From assembly GCA_029252805.1 (NCBI GenBank), contig JAQXAR010000003.1, forward strand, positions 1 to 64,000: a stretch of DNA of 64,000 nucleotides, written 5' to 3'. The position numbers were made by a program, and so were the translations under genes. The DNA is from Rickettsiales bacterium (GTDB lineage Bacteria; Pseudomonadota; Alphaproteobacteria; Rickettsiales; JALZUV01). Shown here piece after piece: positions 52,204 to 60,237 of this stretch; position 1 is the first letter of the stretch; each line of letters starts with the position of its first letter. Below the pieces are notes generated by a model. That model did not search any database. It had not been told where the DNA came from and worked only from the letters and a program-made list of their open reading frames with translations.

Positions 52204-52909
52204 CTACTTGCCCATGATTGCTGATACGAATGTCGCGGTTCTCACGCGGGGCGCAATTGACGAATACATCCGTGTTGCGAAGCATCCAGCCGTCGGAATA
52301 TTTCTCTAACACTGCCCCGCAGAGTGCTTTGGCTGAGAAGCCTTGATTGCCCATGCCTTGGCCTAAGCTGCCCGAAAGGTAAGCCCATGCGAGGGCGGCT
52401 TCGTCACTGGTGAGAGTCAAAGGCACATTCTTGAGATCGGCTTTGGTTGCAATAATGCTTTCGCTACCATCCGAGCTATCCTTAATGATAAGAAGTGAGA
52501 ACCATTTTCCGGCAAAGCCGTAGTTGGTGAGGAGATCTGCTTTCTCAGCATGGCCGCCGAGCGTTTCTTTGACAAGGGCAGGAGCGAGGCCTTCATTATT
52601 AGGAAAGCCAGGGCTAAGCAGTTCTGATTTACAGAGGTATAGCGCCACCTGATTTTCCATACGCACACCAGAGAGTTCGAGCAAGTTACAGGCTTTACCA
52701 AAGCGGTGGGCGCTGGAATCGAGTTTTTTGCTACCGGGGAAAGCCTGATTCTGGCAGATTTTCTCTGTGATGGAGAGTGCGGTGGGCGCAATTTCAGCTT
52801 CGGTTTTTGTTTCTTTGACAGGCGCAACAGGTTCGCTATTGCTTTCTGCCTCCTCAATGCAGGCAGTTAGTGTGCCGAGAAGGAATATGAGGGATAGCAG
52901 CAAGCGCAT
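52151..52909 (-). CDS. Hypothetical lipoprotein inside the glyA-nrdR-rib operon
   Basis: A 252-residue protein with a lipoprotein signal (LLLSLIFLLGTLTAC, lipobox LTAC), a Glu/Ser/Pro-rich linker and a folded region with scattered cysteines (EKICQNQAFP, KACNLLEL, LYLCKSEL). No domain is recognised. It begins two bases before the nrdR stop region and overlaps the 5' end of ribD by 53 bp, so it is co-expressed with riboflavin genes. I know of no lipoprotein in the canonical nrdR-ribD order, so this looks like a lineage-specific insertion. Confidence 0.7.
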   Translation of the reverse strand: MRLLLSLIFLLGTLTACIEEAESNSEPVAPVKETKTEAEIAPTALSITEKICQNQAFPGSKKLDSSAHRFGKACNLLELSGVRMENQVALYLCKSELLSPGFPNNEGLAPALVKETLGGHAEKADLLTNYGFAGKWFSLLIIKDSSDGSESIIATKADLKNVPLTLTSDEAALAWAYLSGSLGQGMGNQGFSAKALCGAVLEKYSDGWMLRNTDVFVNCAPRENRDIRISNHGQVDVVKKTSDPNAPVLCVD

Positions 52910-52911
52910 GT

Positions 52912-53397
52912 TTATTTTCCATCCATCGTTTCGTCGGAGTGTGCGAGGGTGCCTTGTAGGCTCTCAACAAAGGTCTCAAAGTCGCGCGCTTCACGGAAGT
53001 TACGGTAGACGCTTGCATAACGGATATAAGCCACCTTATCGAGTGTTTGCAGGCCGTCCATTACCAGCTCTCCAATGCGAGTCGATTTAATTTCGGACTC
53101 ACCTGACGTTTCGAGCGAGCGCATGATGCGATTAACCAATTGGGTCACTTGTTCAGGTTCAACGGGGCGCTTACGTGTGGCAATGGAAATAGAGCGGTGG
53201 ATCTTGTCACGATCAAGCGCCTTACGGTCGCCATTATTTTTGACCACGGTCAGCTCACGTAATTGCACCCGTTCGTAAGTGGTAAATCTGGAATCACAAG
53301 ATGGACAGTTACGGCGGCGGCGGATAGACTCCCCTTCTTCGCCAGCGCGAGAGTCCTTAACTTGCGTATCTAGATGACCACAGAACGGGCATTTCAT
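52912..53397 (-). CDS. nrdR: Transcriptional regulator NrdR
   Basis: A 161-residue zinc-ribbon/ATP-cone repressor of ribonucleotide reductase genes. The zinc ribbon is [17 protein letters not shown] with [15 protein letters not shown], and the ATP-cone has [20 protein letters not shown] and [13 protein letters not shown]. It follows glyA by 12 bp. NrdR binds dATP/ATP and represses nrd operons, none of which is in the window. Confidence 0.96.
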   Translation of the reverse strand: MKCPFCGHLDTQVKDSRAGEEGESIRRRRNCPSCDSRFTTYERVQLRELTVVKNNGDRKALDRDKIHRSISIATRKRPVEPEQVTQLVNRIMRSLETSGESEIKSTRIGELVMDGLQTLDKVAYIRYASVYRNFREARDFETFVESLQGTLAHSDETMDGK

Positions 53398-53409
53398 GGC
53401 GTTACCTTA

Positions 53410-54777
53410 CTATCCTTTATAGTGCGCGTAGATTGGGAAGCGATCGCATAAGGCTTTCACCTGCGCTTTGACTTCGGCTTCTTTCGCACCGTTATTATCA
53501 GGGTTTGCAACAAGGCCATCTAATACATCGGCGATGAACGTTCCAACCTGGCGGCATTCTGTTTCGCCAAAACCACGGCTGGTAATGGCCGGAGTGCCGA
53601 GACGTAAGCCTGATGTTATCATAGGCGGTTGTGGGTCAAATGGGATTGCGTTTTTATTGGCGGTGAGACCGGCGCGCTCCAAACATTCTTCCGCATCTTT
53701 ACCGGTGAGGCCTTTGGGGCGAAGGTCAACCAGTACCAGGTGGTTATCCGTACCGCCAGAAACGATATCGAGGCCACGTTCTTTTAAGGTTTCACACATG
53801 GCGCGTGCGTTGGTGATGACATCATGGCCATATTGTTTGAACTCAGGGGTGAGGGCTTGGCCGAATGCAATGGCTTTACCGGCAATCACATGCATTAAAG
53901 GTCCGCCTTGAATACCCGGGAAGATGGCCGAGTTAATGGCTTGGCCAAGGGTGATGTCTTTGCCTGATTTGGTCTGACGCACGACCTTATCGGCTTTGGT
54001 AGAAAGAATGACACCGCCACGAGGGCCGCGTAGAGTTTTATGCGTGGTTGAAGTGACGATATCTGCGTAAGGCACGGGCGATGGATAGCTGCCAGCGGCG
54101 ATGAGACCAGCGACATGTGCCATATCGACCATGAACCAAGCGCCAACTTCATCCGCGATTTCGCGGAATTTTGCCCAATCGACTACACGGGGGTAAGCAG
54201 AGAAGCCAGCCACGATTAGTTTAGGTTTGCACTCAATGGCTTGTTGGCGAATCACTTCATAATCTAACAGGCCATCTGTCTCGGATACGCCGTATTGTAT
54301 TGCGTTAAACCATTTACCAGATTGGTTCGGTGCGGCGCCATGAGTGAGGTGACCCCCGGCTGCAAGCGATTGACCGAGAATCGTATCGCCCGGCTTTAGG
54401 ATGGCGTTAAACACGCCTTGGTTAGCTTGCGAACCTGAGTTCGGCTGAACATTAGCGTAAGTCGCGCCGTAAATTTCGCAGAGGCGGTCAATCGCCACCT
54501 GTTCGATTTCATCGGCAAACTCGCAGCCGCCATAATAGCGCTTGCCGGGATAACCCTCGGCATATTTGTTTGTGAAGACGGAGCCTTGTGCTTGCATGAC
54601 TGCAAAGCTGGTTAGATTTTCACTGGCAATGAGTTCAATTTGATTTTGCTGGCGCTCTAATTCGCGCTCCATCGAACCAAAAATGGCAGGATCTGCGAAT
54701 TCTAGCGCCTCATTAAAAAATTTAGGGGCGTTATTTTCAGTGTTTTCATCGGCTTTTTGTGCCACGGCGCTGCTCAT
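53410..54777 (-). CDS. glyA: Serine hydroxymethyltransferase (GlyA)
   Basis: A 455-residue PLP enzyme that converts serine to glycine and charges tetrahydrofolate with a one-carbon unit. Signatures: [58 protein letters not shown] and the PLP lysine in [14 protein letters not shown]. The N-terminal tail before EFADPAIF is somewhat longer than usual. First gene of the minus-strand operon with nrdR, a lipoprotein, ribD, ribE and ribB. Confidence 0.97.
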   Translation of the reverse strand: MSSAVAQKADENTENNAPKFFNEALEFADPAIFGSMERELERQQNQIELIASENLTSFAVMQAQGSVFTNKYAEGYPGKRYYGGCEFADEIEQVAIDRLCEIYGATYANVQPNSGSQANQGVFNAILKPGDTILGQSLAAGGHLTHGAAPNQSGKWFNAIQYGVSETDGLLDYEVIRQQAIECKPKLIVAGFSAYPRVVDWAKFREIADEVGAWFMVDMAHVAGLIAAGSYPSPVPYADIVTSTTHKTLRGPRGGVILSTKADKVVRQTKSGKDITLGQAINSAIFPGIQGGPLMHVIAGKAIAFGQALTPEFKQYGHDVITNARAMCETLKERGLDIVSGGTDNHLVLVDLRPKGLTGKDAEECLERAGLTANKNAIPFDPQPPMITSGLRLGTPAITSRGFGETECRQVGTFIADVLDGLVANPDNNGAKEAEVKAQVKALCDRFPIYAHYKG

Positions 54778-54820
54778 CTTTATCTTTTCTCCAAGCTAGG
54801 GTTGTGTCCTTTATGCCGCT

Positions 54821-54849
54821 TATATAGAGTGTTTTAAGGGATTTTACAA
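54821..54849 (-). promoter_or_regulatory. glyA operon promoter: TTGTAA - 17 bp - TATATA
   Basis: On the minus strand TTGTAA (plus 54844-54849) and TATATA (54821-54826) are separated by exactly 17 bp, giving a start near 54815 and a leader of about 40 nt with GGAG before the glyA ATG. Confidence 0.6.
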
Positions 54850-54887
54850 GAAATGGCTGACAATAAAAGACATAAAACTCTCAGTTG

Positions 54888-54903
54888 TTAACGTTGTGTT
54901 AAC
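54888..54903 (+). promoter_or_regulatory. CtrA-type box TTAAC-N6-TTAAC upstream of flagellin
   Basis: TTAACGTTGTGTTAAC is a perfect CtrA consensus match. Its second half, TTAACC, is placed 17 bp from TATCTA (54922-54927), so the box would cover the -35 region, as in known CtrA-activated promoters. The start would be near 54934, 70 nt before the flagellin ATG. The glyA promoter faces the other way in the same gap. Confidence 0.65.
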
Positions 54904-55003
54904 CTTTAGTTGTTATTCTGGTATCTAATGGCCGGAGTGGCTATTGTATTTGTGAACAGGTAGTTCGAAAATAACTTTATTAAATCCAAGTAGGAGAATT
55001 AAA

Positions 55004-56692
55004 ATGGCTTTAAATTCAATCAATACAAACATTGCTGCGCTTTCCGCACAGCAAAACATTAACAGAGCTTCTTCATCTGCAGGTGGCTCAATTGCTCGTT
55101 TGTCTAGTGGTAATCGTATCACTCGTGCAGCGGATGATGTGGCTAGCCTATCGGTTGGTACTTCACTTCGTACGCAGGTGACTACACTACGTCAAGCGTT
55201 GGTAAACAGTAACCAAGCGAATAGCTTGCTACAGGTTGCCGATGGCGCACTTGGCCAAGTAACTGACATTCTACAACGTCAAAAATCAATTTCGGTGCAA
55301 GCCGGTTCTGGTTCATTGACCGATACAGAACGTGGTTTCTTGAACCAAGAATTCCAAGCACTCGCTCAAGAAATTGACCGTCTCGTAGACAGCACTAACT
55401 TTAACGGTGTGTCGCTTATCGGTGGTGGATTGGGTAATTCAACTTCAATTATTGATACTGACGCTCAAGTTGCGACGATTAACTTGGCTGGTACTGACGC
55501 GACCGTGACCAACGCGGCTGTTTCTATCCAAGCATTCAACACTGATACTGGTGCTGAGTTGCAAGGTGTAGCTGCAGCGGGTGAAGTAGAACTTGTTGCT
55601 GCTGATGGTACAACTCCATTAACAGATGGTGAGTATCTCGGTGTTAACTCTGCGGTAGCCGGTGCATTCGATAGCTTCACGCTTTCAAATGTGACCTATG
55701 GTGCGGCAAACGTTGGTACTGCGACTCTAACCGTATCAATCGGTGGTACTGATTTTACCGGTAACGTAGTTGCAGGTGCAACTAGTGTAGTTGTTTCAAA
55801 CGGTGAAACGCGTATCGGTTTAGGTGTTACAGCAGTTGCTTTAACAGATGCTGGTACCGTGGCACTTGCTGAAGTGACACTAGATAATGACTTCGTTGAT
55901 ACGGAGATCGTTCGTACATCTACCGTTACTGGAGTAGACTTTTCTGGTACGGCACTTGAAGGTGCTGTCGGTTCGGCTGCATTTGGTGGTACTGCTGCAG
56001 TTCGTGTTGGTACTTCAGGTGATGTTGATATTTCAAACTTCAATTATGTTTCAGGGGCTGCGGCCAATACGAACATTCTGACGGTTGATATTAACGGTGA
56101 AACCTACACGGCGACCGCTGTAACAGATCTTATCTCTGCTGCAACGAACATCGTGTTCACTAACGGTGACCAAGAAGCACTCAATGTTAACCTGACCGGT
56201 ATTGCGGCTGCGGATAACATCACGAACATTCGTACTGAAACAGATGATCGTGCTGATTTCCTCAATGCACTAAACACTGCATTCTCTCGTTCAGGCGGTG
56301 GTTTGAACTTTGCGGTTGGTGCAAGTGCTACTGATACAATCCGTGTGCAAATTAGCGATACGTCGACTAACGCGCTTTACGGTGGTCAAGCACTAACGGT
56401 TGCTTCTTCTGCAGAAGCAGATGTAGCGTCAGCGGCAATTGATATTGCGATTAAGAACGTAACTGCAGTTCGTGCCAACGTTGGTGCATTGCAATCTCGT
56501 TTTGACTTTGCATCCGCTAACGTTGAAAGCTCAATCCAAAATCAGGATGCCGCTCGTGGTACTCTTTTGGATACTGATATCTCGGCTGAATCTACTGCCT
56601 TTGCTTCGGCTCAGGTACAGTTACAGGCTGGTATCTCCGTGTTAGCTCAGGCAAATCTGTTACCACAGAACTTGCTCAAGTTGATCGGTTAA
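55004..56692 (+). CDS. Flagellin
   Basis: A 562-residue filament subunit. The N-terminal D0/D1 region is classical: SINTNIAALSAQQNINRASSS, RLSSGNRITRAADDVASLSV and SLLQVADGALGQVTDILQR. The C-terminal D1/D0 has RANVGALQSRFDFASANVES, DTDISAESTAFASAQVQLQAG and LAQANLLPQNLLKLIG. The roughly 300-residue centre is Val/Thr/Ala-rich beta structure exposed on the filament surface. AGGAG precedes the ATG. The only flagellin gene in the window; whether paralogues exist is unknown. Confidence 0.96.
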   Translation: MALNSINTNIAALSAQQNINRASSSAGGSIARLSSGNRITRAADDVASLSVGTSLRTQVTTLRQALVNSNQANSLLQVADGALGQVTDILQRQKSISVQAGSGSLTDTERGFLNQEFQALAQEIDRLVDSTNFNGVSLIGGGLGNSTSIIDTDAQVATINLAGTDATVTNAAVSIQAFNTDTGAELQGVAAAGEVELVAADGTTPLTDGEYLGVNSAVAGAFDSFTLSNVTYGAANVGTATLTVSIGGTDFTGNVVAGATSVVVSNGETRIGLGVTAVALTDAGTVALAEVTLDNDFVDTEIVRTSTVTGVDFSGTALEGAVGSAAFGGTAAVRVGTSGDVDISNFNYVSGAAANTNILTVDINGETYTATAVTDLISAATNIVFTNGDQEALNVNLTGIAAADNITNIRTETDDRADFLNALNTAFSRSGGGLNFAVGASATDTIRVQISDTSTNALYGGQALTVASSAEADVASAAIDIAIKNVTAVRANVGALQSRFDFASANVESSIQNQDAARGTLLDTDISAESTAFASAQVQLQAGISVLAQANLLPQNLLKLIG

Positions 56693-56704
56693 TTTTGAAC
56701 TGAC

Positions 56705-56732
56705 GGAGATGGGGGTTTCGGCCCCCATCTCC
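56705..56732 (+). terminator. Stable hairpin after flagellin lacking a U-tract
   Basis: GGAGATGGGGG pairs perfectly with CCCCCATCTCC around TTTCGG, an 11-bp GC-rich stem 13 bp after the flagellin stop. No T-run follows, so it may stabilise the 3' end of the abundant flagellin mRNA or give partial termination before flaG. Confidence 0.65.
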
Positions 56733-56773
56733 AGCGTTCACTAGCATAATAAAGTTTAAGGGAGTTTGGAAAA

Positions 56774-57160
56774 ATGGAAATTAGCGGAGTAAATGCTCAG
56801 CCATCCAATCCCGTATTTAGCGGGGCCAAGAAGGCAGAGGCAGTCAAAGAAGTTGCGCCACAAACGCAAAATGTACAACCAGACAAGGTTGTATCTCAGG
56901 AACAACAAGTACAAGATGTGCAGCGCACAGAACGACAACGCTTAGATACCGTTGTTCGTGCGGCCTCACAATTTAAGAATACCTACGCCGTAAGTGATAC
57001 GACTTTCAGTATTTTCAAAGACAGTAGCGGACAGTTTGTCACTCGCTTTACGAGTCTGAAGGATGGGTCAGTCACCTATATCCCAGAACCGGATATTGAG
57101 CGCTTCATTGCAAGCAATAATGCCCGGCACAGTAGTGCAAATATCTCAATCGACGTTTAA
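56774..57160 (+). CDS. flaG: FlaG family protein
   Basis: A 128-residue protein. The Gln/Lys-rich N-terminal half looks disordered (KEVAPQTQNVQPDKVVSQEQ). The C-terminal half has the FlaG-like pattern: TTFSIFKDSSGQFVTRFTSLKDGSVTYIPEPDIERFI, similar to the LxFxxDExTGRxVVxVxDxxTGEVIRQIP region of FlaG. FlaG proteins influence filament length and lie between flagellin and fliD in many bacteria, as here. The ribosome binding site is GGGAG upstream of the ATG. Confidence 0.8.
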   Translation: MEISGVNAQPSNPVFSGAKKAEAVKEVAPQTQNVQPDKVVSQEQQVQDVQRTERQRLDTVVRAASQFKNTYAVSDTTFSIFKDSSGQFVTRFTSLKDGSVTYIPEPDIERFIASNNARHSSANISIDV

Positions 57161-57173
57161 GCATAGGGATGCT

Positions 57174-57190
57174 TTGGTATAGATATTGCA
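57174..57190 (+). promoter_or_regulatory. Sigma-54 promoter for fliD
   Basis: TTGGTATAGATATTGCA has GG and GC in the required 12-bp register, and the -12 element TTGCA is perfect, while the CAC after GG is weak. Transcription near 57201 gives an 82-nt leader with two perfect hairpins: CGAACCC/GGGTTCG (57221-57236) and GGTGC/GCACC (57248-57264), the latter just before the ribosome binding site. Confidence 0.55.
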
Positions 57191-57282
57191 GGCCTACCAC
57201 ACATCACCACGTAAAATATACGAACCCGAGGGTTCGCAAACAGGACAGGTGCATTTAAAGCACCAGGAAAGAAAACAAGAAA

Positions 57283-59535
57283 ATGATCTCAAGCATACAA
57301 TTAGGTAATATTTTTACTTCCGGCGATAAGACACTCGTCAGTGGTGGTAGTACCGGATTTGATATTGAAGCCCTTGTCGGCGGATTGACAGATATTAAGC
57401 GTTTGCCTGCAGTTCAGCTGGAAACGCAGCTAGAAACAAATGCATTGCGTCAGACTGCTTTCGGTGAGTTGCGTACGATCATTTCCAATTATAGTGATGC
57501 CGCAAATTTATTGCGCAACCCTCCCGGCGTTAATAATGCCGAAGCTAATATTTTTGAATATCGCAACAGTAATCTTAGTACGAATGACGGAACCGATGCC
57601 TCCACTTATTTGAGTGTGACGGCCGCTCCGGGAGCCGCGCTAAGTAGTTACGATATTACCGTTGATTCGGTCGCGAGTTACAGTACGAAAACAACGGAAA
57701 CGTTTGCATTAGCAGATTTAGATACCGTTGCAGTCGGGGGTGGTTTGCCGTTTAATGCCGGCACGCTGACGTTAGGTCCCAATGAAATTGATATCACGAT
57801 TGATGCGGGTGATACGCTTGCGCAAATTCTGACAAAGATTAATGCGGTCGAAGATGATAGCGGAGTACGTGCAACAGCACTACAAGTGAGCGATGGCAAT
57901 TATCGCCTACAGTTTAAGACGATAGAAACGGGCGCTGATCAAAATTATTCATTCTTTGGAGTGCATGCGCAGGTCGGTAACGAGGTTGTTATCGAGGCCG
58001 AAGATTTCATCACTAATATCAGCCGTAGTGGTGACACCTTTACCAGCGGTGGTGCTGCGGGAGCTTCGGGCGGGCAGTATTATAGTGCTCAAACATCTGA
58101 TGGAGATATCTACTTAGCGAATATTGAAACAACCGCACCGGAGATGGTATTTGAAGTAGAGTTTGATGCCCCTGGGCGCTACTATATTCATGGTCGTGCG
58201 CGTGGCGGCAGTGCGAATGATTCATTCCACGTTGGCTTAAATGGCGTGGCTCCGACAAGCGCTCAAGGCTTTACGCTTTATAATAATGCGACGTTTGAAT
58301 ATTCCAATATTGCACAAGGTGCAGGCGGACCCGGTTATATCGATGTAACGGAAGCAGGCCAGCAAACCGTAAGCATTTATGCGCGTGAAGATGGCACAGC
58401 GATTGACCAACTCGTGTTATCAACGGATGGAGCTTATGCGCCAGCGGGTGTTGAAGCGAGTACGCGTGTTGCAAAAAATACCGGTATTTTGAATATTGGT
58501 TTTGCCATTCAGGAAGATGCGGATGATGCACAATTAACGATCGATGGTACGACCATCACCCGTTCGACCAATAATATTGACGATCTCATTGAAGATGTGA
58601 CGTTCAATTTGAATCAAGCGACGCCGTTAAATACGGAAGTCAGTGTTGAAATCGAACCGGATACAGAAATTGTCAGCGCCGCGATTACGAATTTTGTCGA
58701 TACGTATAACTCCTTGCGAGTGTTTGCTTCTAAGCAAAATGAAGTTGATGGCAACGGTAATTTTGTTGAAGGTGCGGTGCTTAATAACAGCCCAACGATG
58801 CGGAGTTTGGTTAACAATATATTGAACGAACTAAGCTCAGTGGTAAGTGGCCTAACGGTAGAGCCGAATAAGCTTGCAGATTTAGGCATTACTTTGGATG
58901 ATTTCCAGGGTGATGATGAAACCCCTTTCACTCGTAATATTTTGGTATTGGACCCAGCGAAATTAGAGAATGCATTGGTCGCAGATTTTGATGCGGTACG
59001 TGATGTATTTGAATTCAATTTCGTGAGCGACAATACGGAGGTTCAAGTCTTTAGCCGTACTAACTCGTTAGAGGTTACAGATTTTGAGTTGGATATTGAT
59101 ATTACAAATGGCGTTTATGAGGCACGGACTGATTTGGGTGTTCTCATCACAACCTTAGAGGCTGAGCCTATTATTGGTGGCGGACTGCTCTTAAAGGGCC
59201 TAGTCGGTACGGAGCTTGAAGGGTTAGAGCTTATTTTTGGTGGCACGGCAGATACTACGGCGACCATTGGTCTTAGCCAAGGGATTGGGGACCGTATTTT
59301 CAATATTCTAGATGCGGCATTGGATGCAGACGAGGGTATTATCCAAACCGAGTTGGATAGTATTGCGGATTCAAATGACCGTCTTAATGAAGATATTGCG
59401 CGAATCGATGAAATTGTGGAGCGTTTTAGACTTCAGCAGTTGGAGCGCTTTGCTTCGCTGGAGGCACTTATTTCGTCAGTTAACACTATTCTGCAATCGC
59501 TCGATGCGAGTGCAGCAGCGGCGGCGAATAGCTAA
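57283..59535 (+). CDS. fliD: Flagellar filament cap protein FliD with inserted carbohydrate-binding-like module
   Basis: A 750-residue cap protein (HAP2) that helps fold flagellin at the filament tip. The N-terminal part has STGFDIEALVGGLTDIKRLPA and the FliD_N pattern around ASTYLSVTAAPGA. The C-terminal part has NFVDTYNSLRVFASKQNEVDG, the FliD_C signature, and a helical end. Residues about 234-383 differ: VVIEAEDF, a Gly/Ser-rich loop, MVFEVEFDAPGRYYIHGRARGG, and TAIDQLVLSTDG match the beta jelly-roll pattern of CBM6/CBM35-type modules. This would place a sugar-binding domain at the filament tip. It is longer than most FliD proteins. Confidence 0.88.
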   Translation: MISSIQLGNIFTSGDKTLVSGGSTGFDIEALVGGLTDIKRLPAVQLETQLETNALRQTAFGELRTIISNYSDAANLLRNPPGVNNAEANIFEYRNSNLSTNDGTDASTYLSVTAAPGAALSSYDITVDSVASYSTKTTETFALADLDTVAVGGGLPFNAGTLTLGPNEIDITIDAGDTLAQILTKINAVEDDSGVRATALQVSDGNYRLQFKTIETGADQNYSFFGVHAQVGNEVVIEAEDFITNISRSGDTFTSGGAAGASGGQYYSAQTSDGDIYLANIETTAPEMVFEVEFDAPGRYYIHGRARGGSANDSFHVGLNGVAPTSAQGFTLYNNATFEYSNIAQGAGGPGYIDVTEAGQQTVSIYAREDGTAIDQLVLSTDGAYAPAGVEASTRVAKNTGILNIGFAIQEDADDAQLTIDGTTITRSTNNIDDLIEDVTFNLNQATPLNTEVSVEIEPDTEIVSAAITNFVDTYNSLRVFASKQNEVDGNGNFVEGAVLNNSPTMRSLVNNILNELSSVVSGLTVEPNKLADLGITLDDFQGDDETPFTRNILVLDPAKLENALVADFDAVRDVFEFNFVSDNTEVQVFSRTNSLEVTDFELDIDITNGVYEARTDLGVLITTLEAEPIIGGGLLLKGLVGTELEGLELIFGGTADTTATIGLSQGIGDRIFNILDAALDADEGIIQTELDSIADSNDRLNEDIARIDEIVERFRLQQLERFASLEALISSVNTILQSLDASAAAAANS

Positions 59536-59540
59536 ATGAG

Positions 59541-59556
59541 GTAACACTATATTAAC
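59541..59556 (+). promoter_or_regulatory. Near-consensus CtrA box upstream of fliS (9/10)
   Basis: GTAACACTATATTAAC matches TTAAC-N6-TTAAC except for the first base. It sits between the fliD stop and fliS, 34 bp before the fliS ATG. Weaker evidence than the three perfect boxes. Confidence 0.35.
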
Positions 59557-59589
59557 GAAGTTCAAGTAGAATGATGTTAGGAGCAGATT

Positions 59590-60096
59590 ATGGCTTTTGG
59601 GAAAACAGATCAATATAACGCCTATTACATGGCAGCGCAGACCGTTTCGAAAACGCGACAGGTGGTGATGTTATACGATGGTGCGATTCGTTTCATGCAG
59701 CAGGCACGCCTTGCGGTGGAAGAAACCCGGATTGAAGATCGCTTCAATTTGCTCAATAAAGCATCTGAGGTTTTGCTCGGTCTACAGGGCAGCTTAGATT
59801 TCGACAATGGCGGCAACGTCGCCCCGCTCCTTTATGATTATTATTCATCGTTGGATGCCCGTATTCTTTATGTTCAGCGCAGCAATGATCTTAAAATTCT
59901 CGATAGTGTGATTGCAGAGTTGAAGCAGATGCGTGGCGCTTGGGGGGATGTAGATTCCCAGCAAACGACAGGCGCCCCCGCACCGGCAAAAGCGGAAGTA
60001 AACCCTGCGAAATTGCAAAGTAGCACGGCAGTGGCACCCTCTAGTCCGGCATCCGCACCGATTTCCGTTGATGGTTCGGTTTTCGTCTCGGCTTAA
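59590..60096 (+). CDS. fliS: Flagellin export chaperone FliS
   Basis: A 168-residue helical chaperone that holds flagellin for export. Family features: NAYYMAAQTVSKTRQVVMLYDGAIRFMQQARLAVEE (the Y-x-x-x-x-v and LYDGAI pattern) and LRxL-like LYDYYSSLDARILYVQRSND. The core ends near residue 120; the remaining 45 residues are Pro/Ala/Ser-rich and probably disordered, an extension over the usual 120-135 residues. AGGAG precedes the ATG. Confidence 0.92.
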   Translation: MAFGKTDQYNAYYMAAQTVSKTRQVVMLYDGAIRFMQQARLAVEETRIEDRFNLLNKASEVLLGLQGSLDFDNGGNVAPLLYDYYSSLDARILYVQRSNDLKILDSVIAELKQMRGAWGDVDSQQTTGAPAPAKAEVNPAKLQSSTAVAPSSPASAPISVDGSVFVSA

Positions 60097-60152
60097 GACT
60101 AACATCCTTTATTCTAACGTTATTATATTCGAGTTTCTCGGCAGCTTAGCGC

Positions 60153-60161
60153 TGTGGATAA
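60153..60161 (-). promoter_or_regulatory. Perfect DnaA box upstream of fliK
   Basis: TGTGGATAA, complement of TTATCCACA, in an AT-rich gap 33 bp before the sigma-54 promoter of fliK. Together with the other three perfect boxes this exceeds chance expectation for the window. Confidence 0.4.
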
Positions 60162-60193
60162 TTATTTCCTTAAGAAATCACTCATAGCCTAAA

Positions 60194-60210
60194 CTGGCAC
60201 AGCACTTGCA
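60194..60210 (+). promoter_or_regulatory. Sigma-54 promoter for fliK
   Basis: CTGGCACAGCACTTGCA matches the RpoN consensus YTGGCACG-N4-TTGCW with one mismatch (A for the last G of the -24 box). Predicted start near 60221 gives a short leader with AGGAG before the GTG start of fliK. Confidence 0.85.
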
Positions 60211-60237
60211 AACCTTGTTTATACAAGGAGAACCAAT

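Noticed and set aside
54928-54945. TGGCCGGAGTGGC upstream of flagellin as a sigma-54 promoter
   Set aside because: GG and GC are two bases too close, and the TTGC element is missing.
57125-57140. CGGCACAGTAGTGCAA at the end of flaG as a sigma-54 promoter
   Set aside because: GG-GC spacing is one base short and the TTGC box is incomplete; the site 50 bp downstream fits better.
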